Shown piece after piece: positions 8,665-15,455 of a stretch of DNA of 29,589 nt (position 1 is the first letter of the stretch; each line of letters opens with the position of its first letter). A model generated the notes under the pieces. The model worked only from the letters and a program-made list of their open reading frames with translations, ran no database searches and had not been told where the DNA came from. The position numbers and the translations under genes are program-made. Source of the DNA: JBCCFX01 sp039029515 (GTDB lineage: Bacteria; Planctomycetota; Phycisphaerae; Phycisphaerales; SM1A02); NCBI GenBank assembly GCA_039029515.1, contig JBCCFX010000019.1, positions 1 to 29,589 on the forward strand, read 5' to 3'.

Positions 8665-9465
8665 ATGCGAATTCTGCTGACAAACGACGACGGGATCGAC
8701 GCGCCGGGCATCATTGCGCTGCACGAGGCATTACAGGGACTCGGGGAGATCCTCGTGGTCGCGCCGCAAACGGTGCAATCCGCGGCCGGTCACGGTGTGA
8801 CGTTCACCCAGCCACTGATGGCGCAGGAAGTCAACGTCACCGACTCGATGAGCGGCATCGCGGTCGACGGGCGACCGGCCGACTGCGTGAAGGTCGCCCT
8901 TCGCGCGATCTGGGAAGAGAAGTTCGGCAAAGGCACGCGGCCCGACATTACGATCAGCGGAATGAACAGCGGCGCCAACGTCGGCATCAACGTGATCTAC
9001 TCTGGCACCGTGGCTGCGGCAGTCGAGTCCGCGTTCCTCGGTGTTCCCGCGATCGCAGTCAGTCTCCATCTGGGTGATCGCTCGAACATCCGCTATCGAC
9101 GTGCGGCCGAGATCGCTCGACAAGGCATCGATACCGTTCTTCAGTGGGATCTTGATCCGCACACGGTCATCAACATCAACGTGCCGCGAACGGAGTCGGA
9201 TGACGCCCCGATGCCGGAGATGCGTGTCGTGCAGATGAACATCGCCGCGGGCACGGACGGGTACGAACGTCGCGTGAGTCCCTACGGCCAGGTGTATTAC
9301 TGGTCGAACGGCAGCGGGATGGAATTCACGCACACTGAAACCGAGTCGGACTACGAAGCGCTGCTCGAACGACACATGACGATCACGCCGTTGCAGTATC
9401 GGCTGACAAACTTCGAACAGCTCGCGCTGTGGAAGGATCGTCTGCAGCCGAACGTTGTTCGTTAA
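8665..9465 (+). CDS. surE: 5'/3'-nucleotidase SurE
   Basis: Metal-dependent nucleoside monophosphate phosphatase and stationary-phase survival protein, cytoplasmic. 266 aa, normal family length. Seen: MRILLTNDDGIDAPG with metal ligands D8 and D9, VVAPQTVQSAAGHGVT with S39, and the SGMNSGANVG...YSGTVAAA motif with N100, completing the D-D-S-N metal site. An AVDGRPADCVKVAL segment is also typical. The ATG at 8665 starts exactly at the conserved N-terminus; an upstream in-frame start would overlap the glycosyltransferase gene. No Shine-Dalgarno is visible, in line with the leaderless -10 box. Confidence 0.95.
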   Translation: MRILLTNDDGIDAPGIIALHEALQGLGEILVVAPQTVQSAAGHGVTFTQPLMAQEVNVTDSMSGIAVDGRPADCVKVALRAIWEEKFGKGTRPDITISGMNSGANVGINVIYSGTVAAAVESAFLGVPAIAVSLHLGDRSNIRYRRAAEIARQGIDTVLQWDLDPHTVININVPRTESDDAPMPEMRVVQMNIAAGTDGYERRVSPYGQVYYWSNGSGMEFTHTETESDYEALLERHMTITPLQYRLTNFEQLALWKDRLQPNVVR

Positions 9466-9500
9466 TAGCGATCAGACGTCAGCTATCGGCTGTCAGAGCT
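9466..9500 (+). repeat. Degenerate heptad repeat immediately after surE
   Basis: Five consecutive 7-mers begin at the first base after the surE TAA: TAGCGAT, CAGACGT, CAGCTAT, CGGCTGT, CAGAGCT. The consensus is near CAGCTAT. Confidence 0.5.
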
Positions 9501-9516
9501 TGGAATTCACGTCGTG

Positions 9517-9578
9517 GTAGGGCAGGCTTGCCAGCCTGCCGGTTGAACGGCGTCGGCGGACAGGTATGTCCGCCCTAC
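9517..9578. repeat. Composite REP-like (BIME-like) element with two hairpins
   Basis: Outer inverted ends GTAGGGC (9517-9523) and GCCCTAC (9572-9578) enclose two GC-rich hairpins. The first pairs GGCAGGCT (9521-9528) with AGCCTGCC (9533-9540); the second pairs GGCGGACA (9555-9562) with TGTCCGCC (9567-9574). Each has a 4-nt loop and a GTAG foot at its 5' side, the first read on the plus strand and the second on the minus strand. This matches the general build of paired REP sequences. Confidence 0.65.
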
Positions 9579-9612
9579 AGATTGCGTCGATGTCCGCACA
9601 CGACCAAACACG

Positions 9613-9635
9613 GCAGGCACGCATGCCTGCACTAC
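9613..9635 (-). repeat. REP-like single hairpin with GTAG foot
   Basis: GCAGGCA (9613-9619) pairs with TGCCTGC (9624-9630) across a 4-nt loop. On the minus strand it is preceded by GTAGT (9635-9631). It resembles the first hairpin of the composite element 35 nt away. Confidence 0.55.
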
Positions 9636-9653
9636 ATGTTGAAGCGTTGAGCA

Positions 9654-9671
9654 TTCTTCGAATTCGAAGAA
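9654..9671. terminator. Perfect 18-bp palindrome downstream of tonB
   Basis: TTCTTCGAATTCGAAGAA is fully self-complementary. It lies 25 nt past the tonB stop (minus strand) and past the REP cluster from surE, between convergent genes. It could fold in either transcript. No U-tract follows, so a terminator role is tentative. Confidence 0.35.
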
Positions 9672-9696
9672 CGACCATCGACCAACGACTCACGTC
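9665..9696 (-). repeat. Degenerate heptad repeat immediately after tonB
   Basis: Reading away from the tonB TAG on the minus strand: GACGTGA, GTCGTTG, GTCGATG, GTCGTTC, followed by partial copies. The consensus is near GTCGTTG. The repeat begins at the first base after the stop. Confidence 0.5.
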
Positions 9697-10779
9697 CTAC
9701 TGCAACAGAATCTGCATGCGGATGGTCACGAGTTCATCGCCGTCAAGCGCGTCGATCGGTTCGCCCTTCGCCTTCCAGTCGTAGAGGCTCGCGAGCAGTG
9801 ACGCATCGAAACCCGGGCTGCAACTTGCGGTGAGGATCTCGGCGTGCTTCACCGTGCCATCCTTGCGGAACTGCATCAGGACAACGGGATCGCATGGCCG
9901 GGATGTCAGACGTTGAAATGTCGTCAGTTCCGGCTTCTTCGGCTTGAGCTCCATGCCCTGCGCGGACACAGTCTTGCCCGCTTTGATCTTCGTGAACTCC
10001 ACCGTGCTTGTTGCGGGTGACTGACGGTCTGATACCTCACCGGGCAACGGTTCATCCGCCTGTTCGTCACCCGGTTTCGGCGCGGGGCGCGGTGGTTCGG
10101 CGGCGGCAACCGGTTTCGGTTGCGTGACGTTCTGCGCGACGGTCGCGGGTGGCGTTTCGCGTGGCGTCGTGACAGGCTTGTCCGTGACGGGATCAGCCGG
10201 CGTTTCCACTTCGAACACCGGAGCGAACTTCTCGGCGAGGTTCAACAGGGCCATCATCGACTGCACGGCGGACGGCATTGGTTCGCTCGTCGCAGTGACA
10301 TCGAGCGGTTCCTCGACCTCCACCGACTCCTCCGGCGATTCCGATGAGGCATCGACGACTTCTTCCGCGGTCTCCGGCGCTTCGACTGGCTGCGCCGCTT
10401 CGACCGGCGTGGTCGGCGCTTCAAGATCGCCCGCGACTTCGGTCGGGACGCCTTGCTCAGGTGAGAGCGTGAATGCGGATTGTTCCACCGCAGACAGCGT
10501 GGCCATGTGTTCTTCGTACGTGTCGTAGCCAACCCATGTGAGCGTGGACTCAGCACTTTCTTCGATGCCGAGCTGGACCTCGTTTTCTGGAATCTCGACC
10601 TCAGCGCGTTGTGCAGTGAGCACTGCATCGGTCATCGAACGCGTGATGCGCGGTTCGAGCGTCGCCATGAACAGCGGCAGGATGACCAATGCGTGCATCA
10701 CAAGGGACAACGCAATAGCCATTCCGAGTCGTGCACGTGGGCGACGTTCGTCCATCCGCTTCATCCTAGGATCGGTCAC
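9697..10779 (-). CDS. TonB-family energy transducer
   Basis: Inner-membrane protein that would link proton-motive-force complexes to the outer membrane. 360 aa. Seen: an N-terminal cytoplasmic stub, one helix (about 19-41) with a SxxxH pair (S25, H29, in LSLVMHALVILP) as in TonB, a long Pro/Glu-rich periplasmic stretch (about 110-260), and a C-terminal TonB-like domain (PVVLMQFRKDGTVKHAEI, then DWKAKGEPI) with a Cys pair (RPCDP and TASCSP). The GTG start forms a GTGA overlap with the exbD stop; ATG at 10764 is an alternative. Together with exbD it forms a partial Ton/Tol-type module; no exbB is present next to it. Confidence 0.82.
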   Translation of the reverse strand: MTDPRMKRMDERRPRARLGMAIALSLVMHALVILPLFMATLEPRITRSMTDAVLTAQRAEVEIPENEVQLGIEESAESTLTWVGYDTYEEHMATLSAVEQSAFTLSPEQGVPTEVAGDLEAPTTPVEAAQPVEAPETAEEVVDASSESPEESVEVEEPLDVTATSEPMPSAVQSMMALLNLAEKFAPVFEVETPADPVTDKPVTTPRETPPATVAQNVTQPKPVAAAEPPRPAPKPGDEQADEPLPGEVSDRQSPATSTVEFTKIKAGKTVSAQGMELKPKKPELTTFQRLTSRPCDPVVLMQFRKDGTVKHAEILTASCSPGFDASLLASLYDWKAKGEPIDALDGDELVTIRMQILLQ

Positions 10780-11210
10780 GGGGCGGCGTCAGCGCCTTCT
10801 GCCGGCTTTCCGACGAAGTAGATCTCAAGACCGGCATCTTTCATGCGGTCCCAGAGGTCGGTCAGCACCGGTGCGCGATCTGTGGTGCCTGTCCCTTCGG
10901 CGACGGCGAGATAGATCTTGGCGTCCGGCAGTTCATCGGCTTTGGAGATCACGACCTGGCGCAGGTCGTCGATGTCGACGAGCTCGCGATCCACATAGAC
11001 CGAACCGTCAAGGTCCAGGCTGATGGTGATGGCTGCGGCTGGTGTTGCGGGTTCACCGGCGGCGTACGACTGGAGTTCGAACGGCAGCAGTTCCGCCCGC
11101 ACCATGAGCACCATCGCGAAGATGAAGAACGTGAGCAGCAGAAAGATCACGTCGATCAGTGGCATGATCTCGATGCGCGGTTCGTAGTCGGTTCGTCGAA
11201 GCGTCACCAT
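10776..11210 (-). CDS. exbD: ExbD/TolR-family biopolymer transporter
   Basis: Subunit of a proton-driven ExbB-ExbD (or TolQ-TolR) motor, 144 aa. Seen: a short cytoplasmic N-terminus, a single helix with the proton-carrying Asp D20 in PLIDVIFLLLTFFIF, and a periplasmic domain with the usual strand-helix pattern (AITISLDLDGSVYVD, then DDLRQVVISKAD). The ATG start has GGGAG 9 nt upstream. It ends in a 4-nt overlap with the tonB-like gene and lies 22 nt after the STAS gene. ExbD and TolR are alike; the TonB-like neighbour favours ExbD. The ExbB partner must be encoded elsewhere. Confidence 0.88.
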   Translation of the reverse strand: MVTLRRTDYEPRIEIMPLIDVIFLLLTFFIFAMVLMVRAELLPFELQSYAAGEPATPAAAITISLDLDGSVYVDRELVDIDDLRQVVISKADELPDAKIYLAVAEGTGTTDRAPVLTDLWDRMKDAGLEIYFVGKPAEGADAAP

Positions 11211-11232
11211 GGTGACAGCTCCCGCGTTCGTG

Positions 11233-11571
11233 TCAGGTGAGCTGTAACGAAGCGAGCGCAGTGCTGACGTCGTCAGTACATTCGAAGATCTTGTCGAGGC
11301 CGGCCACGATCATCACCGACCAGACTGAATCTTCGATCGCACAGAGGCGCAGCCGGCCGTTTTCCGCCACCAGTCGTTTGCGGAGGCGGAGGATCTGCGC
11401 GATGTTCGACGAGTTGATGTACGAAATGCCCTTCATGTTGACGACAACATCCGGGGCATCGCCGTCACGTTCCTGAAGACGTCGTTCGAGGTTCTCCATG
11501 TCTTCGGAGAACGCCGGCTCGTCATTCAGTTCCGCGATGAAAATGTCTTCGGACCACACGTGGATGGGCAT
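11233..11571 (-). CDS. STAS-domain protein (anti-sigma-factor antagonist-like)
   Basis: 112-aa single STAS domain. Such proteins usually bind a serine kinase/anti-sigma factor and are switched by phosphorylation on a conserved Ser. Seen: the strand APDVVVNMKGISYINSSN followed by the helix IAQILRLRKRLVAENGRLRLC, with Ser residues at the canonical phosphosite position (INSSN). No kinase or sigma factor gene lies nearby, so the partner is unknown. It starts 12 nt after the gyrA stop with GGAG 8 nt before the ATG, and is probably co-transcribed with gyrA. Confidence 0.82.
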   Translation of the reverse strand: MPIHVWSEDIFIAELNDEPAFSEDMENLERRLQERDGDAPDVVVNMKGISYINSSNIAQILRLRKRLVAENGRLRLCAIEDSVWSVMIVAGLDKIFECTDDVSTALASLQLT

Positions 11572-11583
11572 CTCACCAACTCC

Positions 11584-14235
11584 TCACTCTGCCGTCGCTT
11601 CTTCGGAGGTCGCAGCGACATCCGATGTCGCATCGTCTGCATCATCATCTTCCACGACGCGCGCGACGGCGATCAGGCGATCATCGCTCTTGAGATTCAC
11701 CAGCCGCACGCCTTGAGTATTCCGCCCAATGCGGCTGATGTCACCGGTTCGGCTTCGAACGATCATGCCGCCGGAACTGACGAATACGAGGCCATCGATG
11801 TCATGCACGCAGCGAATGCCCATGACGGTGCCGTTGCGGTCAGTGGTCTGAATATCGCGCCGTCCCTTGCCGCCGCGGCTCTGCGCGCGGGTCGTGCCGT
11901 CTTCGGACTGCACGAGGTACTCCGACAACGCAGTTCGCTTGCCGTACCCATTCTCCGTCACGGTGAGCAGGTCAGCGCCCTGCGTGACGCGGATCAGGCC
12001 CACGACACGATCGTCGCCGGCAAGGTCGATGCCTTTGACGCCGGCGGCGCTGCGGCCCATGACGCGGACATCGTGCTCGCTGAATCGAATCGCCATGCCG
12101 CCGGTCGTGGCGAGCAGGACGTGATCGTCACCTGATGTGTGGACGACATCGATGAGCGAATCGCCATCGTTGAGGTTGATCGCGATGATGCCGGAACGAT
12201 TGACGTTGCGGTAATCCTTGAGCGCGGTGCGTTTCACGCGGCCAGCGGCGGTCGCGAAGAACAGGTAATCCTCGGACTTCTCAAAATCCTGAATCGGGGC
12301 AAACGCAAGAATGCGCTCGTTCTCGCGCAGTTCAAGCAGGTTGATGATCGCCCGGCCGCGCGCGGTCCGCGCCATTTCCGGGATCTCGTACACCTTCTTC
12401 TTGAAGACGCGGCCGGTGTTCGTGAAGCACAGCAGGTCGTCGTGCGTTGAGGCTACGAAGAGGTACTCGACGAAGTCGCCTTCCTTCGAGGTCGTGCCCT
12501 TGACGCCGCGTCCGCCGCGCCCCTGTTCGCGATAGGTGTCAATCGGGACGCGCTTCACGTAGCCGTGATGCGAGATGGTGACGACGACTTTGTGTTCCTG
12601 AATCAGGTCACCGATGTCGTAGCCGTCGTCTTCGACATCTTCGATCGACGTCATGCGCGGCGTGGCGAACTTGTCGCGCATTTCATGGCAGTCTTCGCGG
12701 ACGATGTCGTCGACGAGGCCGGTGTTCGCGAGGATCGCTTCGTAGCCGAGGATCTCTTCGAGCAGTTCGGCGTAGTCGCCGGTCAGCTTCTCGATTTCCA
12801 GGCCGACGAGTTGGATCAGCCGCAGGCCACCGATCGCTTCCGCCTGCACACGCGTCAACAGCGTGCCATCGCCTTCGTTGCTGCGCTCGATCAGCGCATC
12901 CGGGACGTGCGGTGCGTACCGATGATCAGGCGGAATCTGGAATCGACGTTCCATGAGGCGTTCGATTGCTTCATCGCGCGTTCGGCTCGAGCGAATGAGC
13001 GCGATGACCTCATCGATATCGCAGACCGCGTAGATCAGGCCTTCGAGCTTGTGCGCTGCCTTCTTCGCTTCGCGGAGTCGGTGTTCCGTTCGACGTCGAA
13101 TGACTTCGCGACGATGCTCGATGTACGCCACGATGAGTTGCTTGAGACCCATCGTGCGCGGTCGGCTGTTCGACAACGCAATGTTGATGATCGATGTGGT
13201 GCTCTGCAGCGGCGTGAACTGGTACAGCTGCTTCTCGACGACCGCGGGATCGGCGCCGCGCTTGAGGTACACCACGATACGTGTGCGGTGCGCCTTGCCG
13301 GAGAAGTTCTTGATGTCCGAGATATCGGCAATGCGGCCGGACTTGGCGGCCTCGACCATCTTGTCGATCAGGCCGTTCTGCACGAGTTGGTAGGGGATCT
13401 CATCGATCACCAGCGTTTCGCGGGTGCCGACGGTTTCCTGATGCATCCGGCCGCGCACCTGAATGCGACCACGACCGGTGGCGTACGCTTCGGCGATGCC
13501 GCGTCGACCGCGAATGATGCCGCCGGTCGGGAAGTCCGGGCCGGGCACGATTTCCATCAGCTCGCCGAGCGTGATGTCGGGGTTGTCGACCGTGGCGATG
13601 ATGGCATCGCAGATTTCGCCGACGTTGTGCGGCGGCATCGAGCACGCCATGCCGACGGCGATGCCGCTCGAACCATTCACGAGCAGGTTGGGGAACTTCG
13701 CGGGAAGGACCTTCGGCTCGGATCGTGTTTCGTCGTAGTTCGGTTGGTAGTCGACGGTGTCGAGTTTGAGATCTTCGAGCATCGCGACCGTGGCGGCGGT
13801 CATGCGCGCTTCGGTGTAACGCATCGCCGCCGGCGGATCACCGTCGATGGAGCCGAAGTTGCCCTGCTTGTGAACGAGTCCGACGCGCATCTTCCAGTCC
13901 TGGCCCATGTTGACCAGCGTGGGATAGATGACGGACTCACCGTGCGGATGGTAGTTACCCGAGGTATCGCCGCAGATCTTGGCGCACTTTCGGTGCTTCT
14001 TGCCCGGCGACAGACCAAGGTCGTTCATTGCGACGAGAATGCGTCGCTGCGACGGCTTGAGCCCATCGCGGACATCCGGCAGTGCGCGGTCCATGATCGT
14101 GGACATCGCGTAGGTCAGATAGCTGTCGTGCAACTCGCGATCGATCTCGAGATCGACCACGTGACCCAGATTGGCAGTGCCGTTCGTTGCAGTCGTGTCG
14201 TCAGCGCCCTCAGGCGTTTTCGGCGTGTCGGCCAT
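11584..14235 (-). CDS. gyrA: DNA gyrase subunit A
   Basis: Cleavage/religation subunit of DNA gyrase, 883 aa. Seen: DRALPDVRDGLKPSQRRIL, catalytic Tyr Y140 in PAAMRYTEARMT, the helix region HPHGESVIYPTLV (96-108), the coiled-coil arms, and a beta-pinwheel C-terminal domain with the GyrA box QSRGGKG (785-791), which marks it as GyrA rather than ParC. In the quinolone region the E. coli Ser83 equivalent is kept (S101), while the Asp87 position is Pro (P105). The tail is acidic (EDDDADDATSD). The ATG at 14235 has GAGGA close upstream. It lies 98 nt after the tlyA-like gene and has a -10 box and a structured leader of its own. Confidence 0.97.
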   Translation of the reverse strand: MADTPKTPEGADDTTATNGTANLGHVVDLEIDRELHDSYLTYAMSTIMDRALPDVRDGLKPSQRRILVAMNDLGLSPGKKHRKCAKICGDTSGNYHPHGESVIYPTLVNMGQDWKMRVGLVHKQGNFGSIDGDPPAAMRYTEARMTAATVAMLEDLKLDTVDYQPNYDETRSEPKVLPAKFPNLLVNGSSGIAVGMACSMPPHNVGEICDAIIATVDNPDITLGELMEIVPGPDFPTGGIIRGRRGIAEAYATGRGRIQVRGRMHQETVGTRETLVIDEIPYQLVQNGLIDKMVEAAKSGRIADISDIKNFSGKAHRTRIVVYLKRGADPAVVEKQLYQFTPLQSTTSIINIALSNSRPRTMGLKQLIVAYIEHRREVIRRRTEHRLREAKKAAHKLEGLIYAVCDIDEVIALIRSSRTRDEAIERLMERRFQIPPDHRYAPHVPDALIERSNEGDGTLLTRVQAEAIGGLRLIQLVGLEIEKLTGDYAELLEEILGYEAILANTGLVDDIVREDCHEMRDKFATPRMTSIEDVEDDGYDIGDLIQEHKVVVTISHHGYVKRVPIDTYREQGRGGRGVKGTTSKEGDFVEYLFVASTHDDLLCFTNTGRVFKKKVYEIPEMARTARGRAIINLLELRENERILAFAPIQDFEKSEDYLFFATAAGRVKRTALKDYRNVNRSGIIAINLNDGDSLIDVVHTSGDDHVLLATTGGMAIRFSEHDVRVMGRSAAGVKGIDLAGDDRVVGLIRVTQGADLLTVTENGYGKRTALSEYLVQSEDGTTRAQSRGGKGRRDIQTTDRNGTVMGIRCVHDIDGLVFVSSGGMIVRSRTGDISRIGRNTQGVRLVNLKSDDRLIAVARVVEDDDADDATSDVAATSEEATAE

Positions 14236-14248
14236 ACGTCCTCACCAT
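14210..14248 (-). other. Short upstream ORF overlapping the gyrA start
   Basis: ATG at 14248 opens a 12-codon frame (MVRTYGRHAENA, then TGA) in the gyrA leader, out of frame with gyrA and ending inside its first codons. A strong GGAGGT (14260-14265 on the minus strand) lies 11 nt upstream, but it forms the 3' arm of the hairpin at 14260-14276. It could be a translated leader peptide or a chance frame. Confidence 0.3.
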
Positions 14249-14259
14249 GCCTGGAAACC

Positions 14260-14276
14260 ACCTCCTGACCGGAGGT
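14260..14276 (-). promoter_or_regulatory. SD/anti-SD hairpin in the gyrA leader
   Basis: On the minus strand ACCTCC-GGTCA-GGAGGT forms a perfect 6-bp stem. The 3' arm is a consensus Shine-Dalgarno and the 5' arm its complement. It lies 24 nt upstream of the gyrA ATG, inside the predicted transcript. Confidence 0.45.
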
Positions 14277-14312
14277 CTCAGCGGGCTCGATCGGCCCGTT
14301 GAACAGACCCGT

Positions 14313-14318
14313 ATTCTA
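14313..14318 (-). promoter_or_regulatory. -10-like box of gyrA
   Basis: TAGAAT on the minus strand, about 77 nt before the gyrA ATG, in the gap after the tlyA-like gene. It gives a leader of about 70 nt that includes the hairpin. The -35 region is weak. Confidence 0.4.
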
Positions 14319-14333
14319 GCTGAAATCCGGTGT

Positions 14334-14969
14334 TCACGCGCTCGTCGAATCGGCCTCAGGACGTGCGAGAACCATGAATTCAATATTCCCCGACCCGACG
14401 ACGCCGGCCTTGGCGGCCTTTCGGCTGCTCTTGCCCCCGGTGAGCGGACTTCGTGTCCATTGTTCGGGTCGCATGCCCCAGTCCGGCATCGCCTCCAGAA
14501 CCCGTTCCAGCACTGCTTTGGCCTCGTTCGGATCCAGACGACCGTCGATGAGTTTCGTCAGCTTCTCGTCTTCCGACAACTCGTAGTGGGGCTTGACGAG
14601 CGTCAGCACCATGCCGGCGGGTTTGAGCCAGCGCAGTGCCGCGGGCAGTGCGTGTCGTTGCGGCGTCCATGCGAGATCGACCGAAACCACATCAACCAGT
14701 TCCGGGGGATCGGCATGCAAGGCGTTCGTTCGTTCCATCACGATGACGCGCTCATCGCGCCGCAACGTGTAGGCGAGCGTGCCATAGCCGGTATCGATCG
14801 CATAAACCATTGCAGCGCGAGCCTGAAGCAGACAATCCGTGAAGCCGCCGACGTTGCAGCCGAAGTCTGCGCAGGTCGTTCCACTCACGTCGAGATCGAA
14901 TGTTTCGAGCGCGTGCGCGAGTTTTTTTCCCGCTCGTGACACAAATTGCCGTGACGGCGGTTCGTTCAT
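14334..14969 (-). CDS. TlyA-like rRNA 2'-O-methyltransferase lacking the S4 domain
   Basis: Predicted SAM-dependent FtsJ/RrmJ-fold methyltransferase, 211 aa. It aligns by eye with the catalytic part of TlyA (16S/23S rRNA ribose methylase, hemolysin A family): FVSRAGKKLAHALETF, motif I DFGCNVGGFTDCLLQ, VYAIDTGYGTLAYTLR, VIVMERTNA, VVSVDLAWTP, TLVKPHYEL and GNIEFMVLAR. Candidate K-D-K-E residues are in AGKKL, DLAWTP, LVKP and IEF. TlyA normally has about 60 extra N-terminal residues forming an S4 RNA-binding domain; here the protein begins directly at the linker. The ATG at 14969 is supported by TATTCT exactly 6 nt upstream. A longer frame upstream would cover the divergent gene and carries no S4 features. 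Confidence 0.83.
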   Translation of the reverse strand: MNEPPSRQFVSRAGKKLAHALETFDLDVSGTTCADFGCNVGGFTDCLLQARAAMVYAIDTGYGTLAYTLRRDERVIVMERTNALHADPPELVDVVSVDLAWTPQRHALPAALRWLKPAGMVLTLVKPHYELSEDEKLTKLIDGRLDPNEAKAVLERVLEAMPDWGMRPEQWTRSPLTGGKSSRKAAKAGVVGSGNIEFMVLARPEADSTSA

Positions 14970-14975
14970 ATGCAA

Positions 14976-14981
14976 AGAATA
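14976..14981 (-). promoter_or_regulatory. -10-like box of the tlyA-like gene, leaderless arrangement
   Basis: TATTCT on the minus strand, 6 nt before the ATG at 14969. The start codons of the two divergent genes are only 30 nt apart, so control elements for both must overlap here. The plus-strand gene has its own Shine-Dalgarno (GGAGG). Confidence 0.5.
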
Positions 14982-14999
14982 CGAGTTGGAGGTGTTCTT

Positions 15000-15443
15000 A
15001 TGGACATGCTGATTCCGGGAATCCAGGGCATTCTTGTCGACGCCGCGGCCACGAAGGCGATGTACGCATCGCTGCCGCAACCGACGATCGCATCCGATGA
15101 TCTGCAGGCCGTCAACTGGCGGGAGAACCGCGATGCGGTCATTCCGGCATCGTTTCGTGCGTTGCTCGATCGTGTCGGTGTACCGTCCGACTGGCCGCTC
15201 ATGGCCACGGCGGAACATGATGTGGCCGACACGAAGCGCTACGACGGCATGGTGTTCTTCGTCGGACAACGCGATGCGAAAGCGCCGGCGTTGCCGCTGG
15301 AACTGACCGGCTTTGAACCGCTGACCGTTCGCCTAAGCGATGATCTCCTGATGGCACCAAGCGCATGGAACGACACCAAGGCGCTGATGATCGAGTTCAC
15401 CGCAGTCGTGCCGTGGACCGTTGATATCGCTGCGAACGCATAA
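15000..15443 (+). CDS. Conserved-looking hypothetical protein
   Basis: 147 aa, not recognised. It has no signal peptide, membrane helix or Cys-rich motif. It starts MDMLIPGIQGILVDAAATK and is rich in Ala, Asp and Trp-containing segments (AVNWRENRD, SDWPLMATAEHDVAD), with a predicted beta-rich C-terminal half (LTVRLSDDLLMAP, MIEFTAVVPWTVD). The ATG at 15000 is chosen because GGAGG lies 7 nt upstream; another ATG at 14970 touches the divergent start codon. It converges on lpxI with a 12-nt gap. Codon use looks like that of its neighbours, so it is probably a real gene. Confidence 0.65.
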   Translation: MDMLIPGIQGILVDAAATKAMYASLPQPTIASDDLQAVNWRENRDAVIPASFRALLDRVGVPSDWPLMATAEHDVADTKRYDGMVFFVGQRDAKAPALPLELTGFEPLTVRLSDDLLMAPSAWNDTKALMIEFTAVVPWTVDIAANA

Positions 15444-15455
15444 ACCGGGGATCGA

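Noticed and set aside
12565..14268. Long plus-strand open frame (about 567 codons) opposite gyrA
   Set aside because: It is antisense to conserved gyrA codons with no recognisable motif. The open frame results from GC codon bias.
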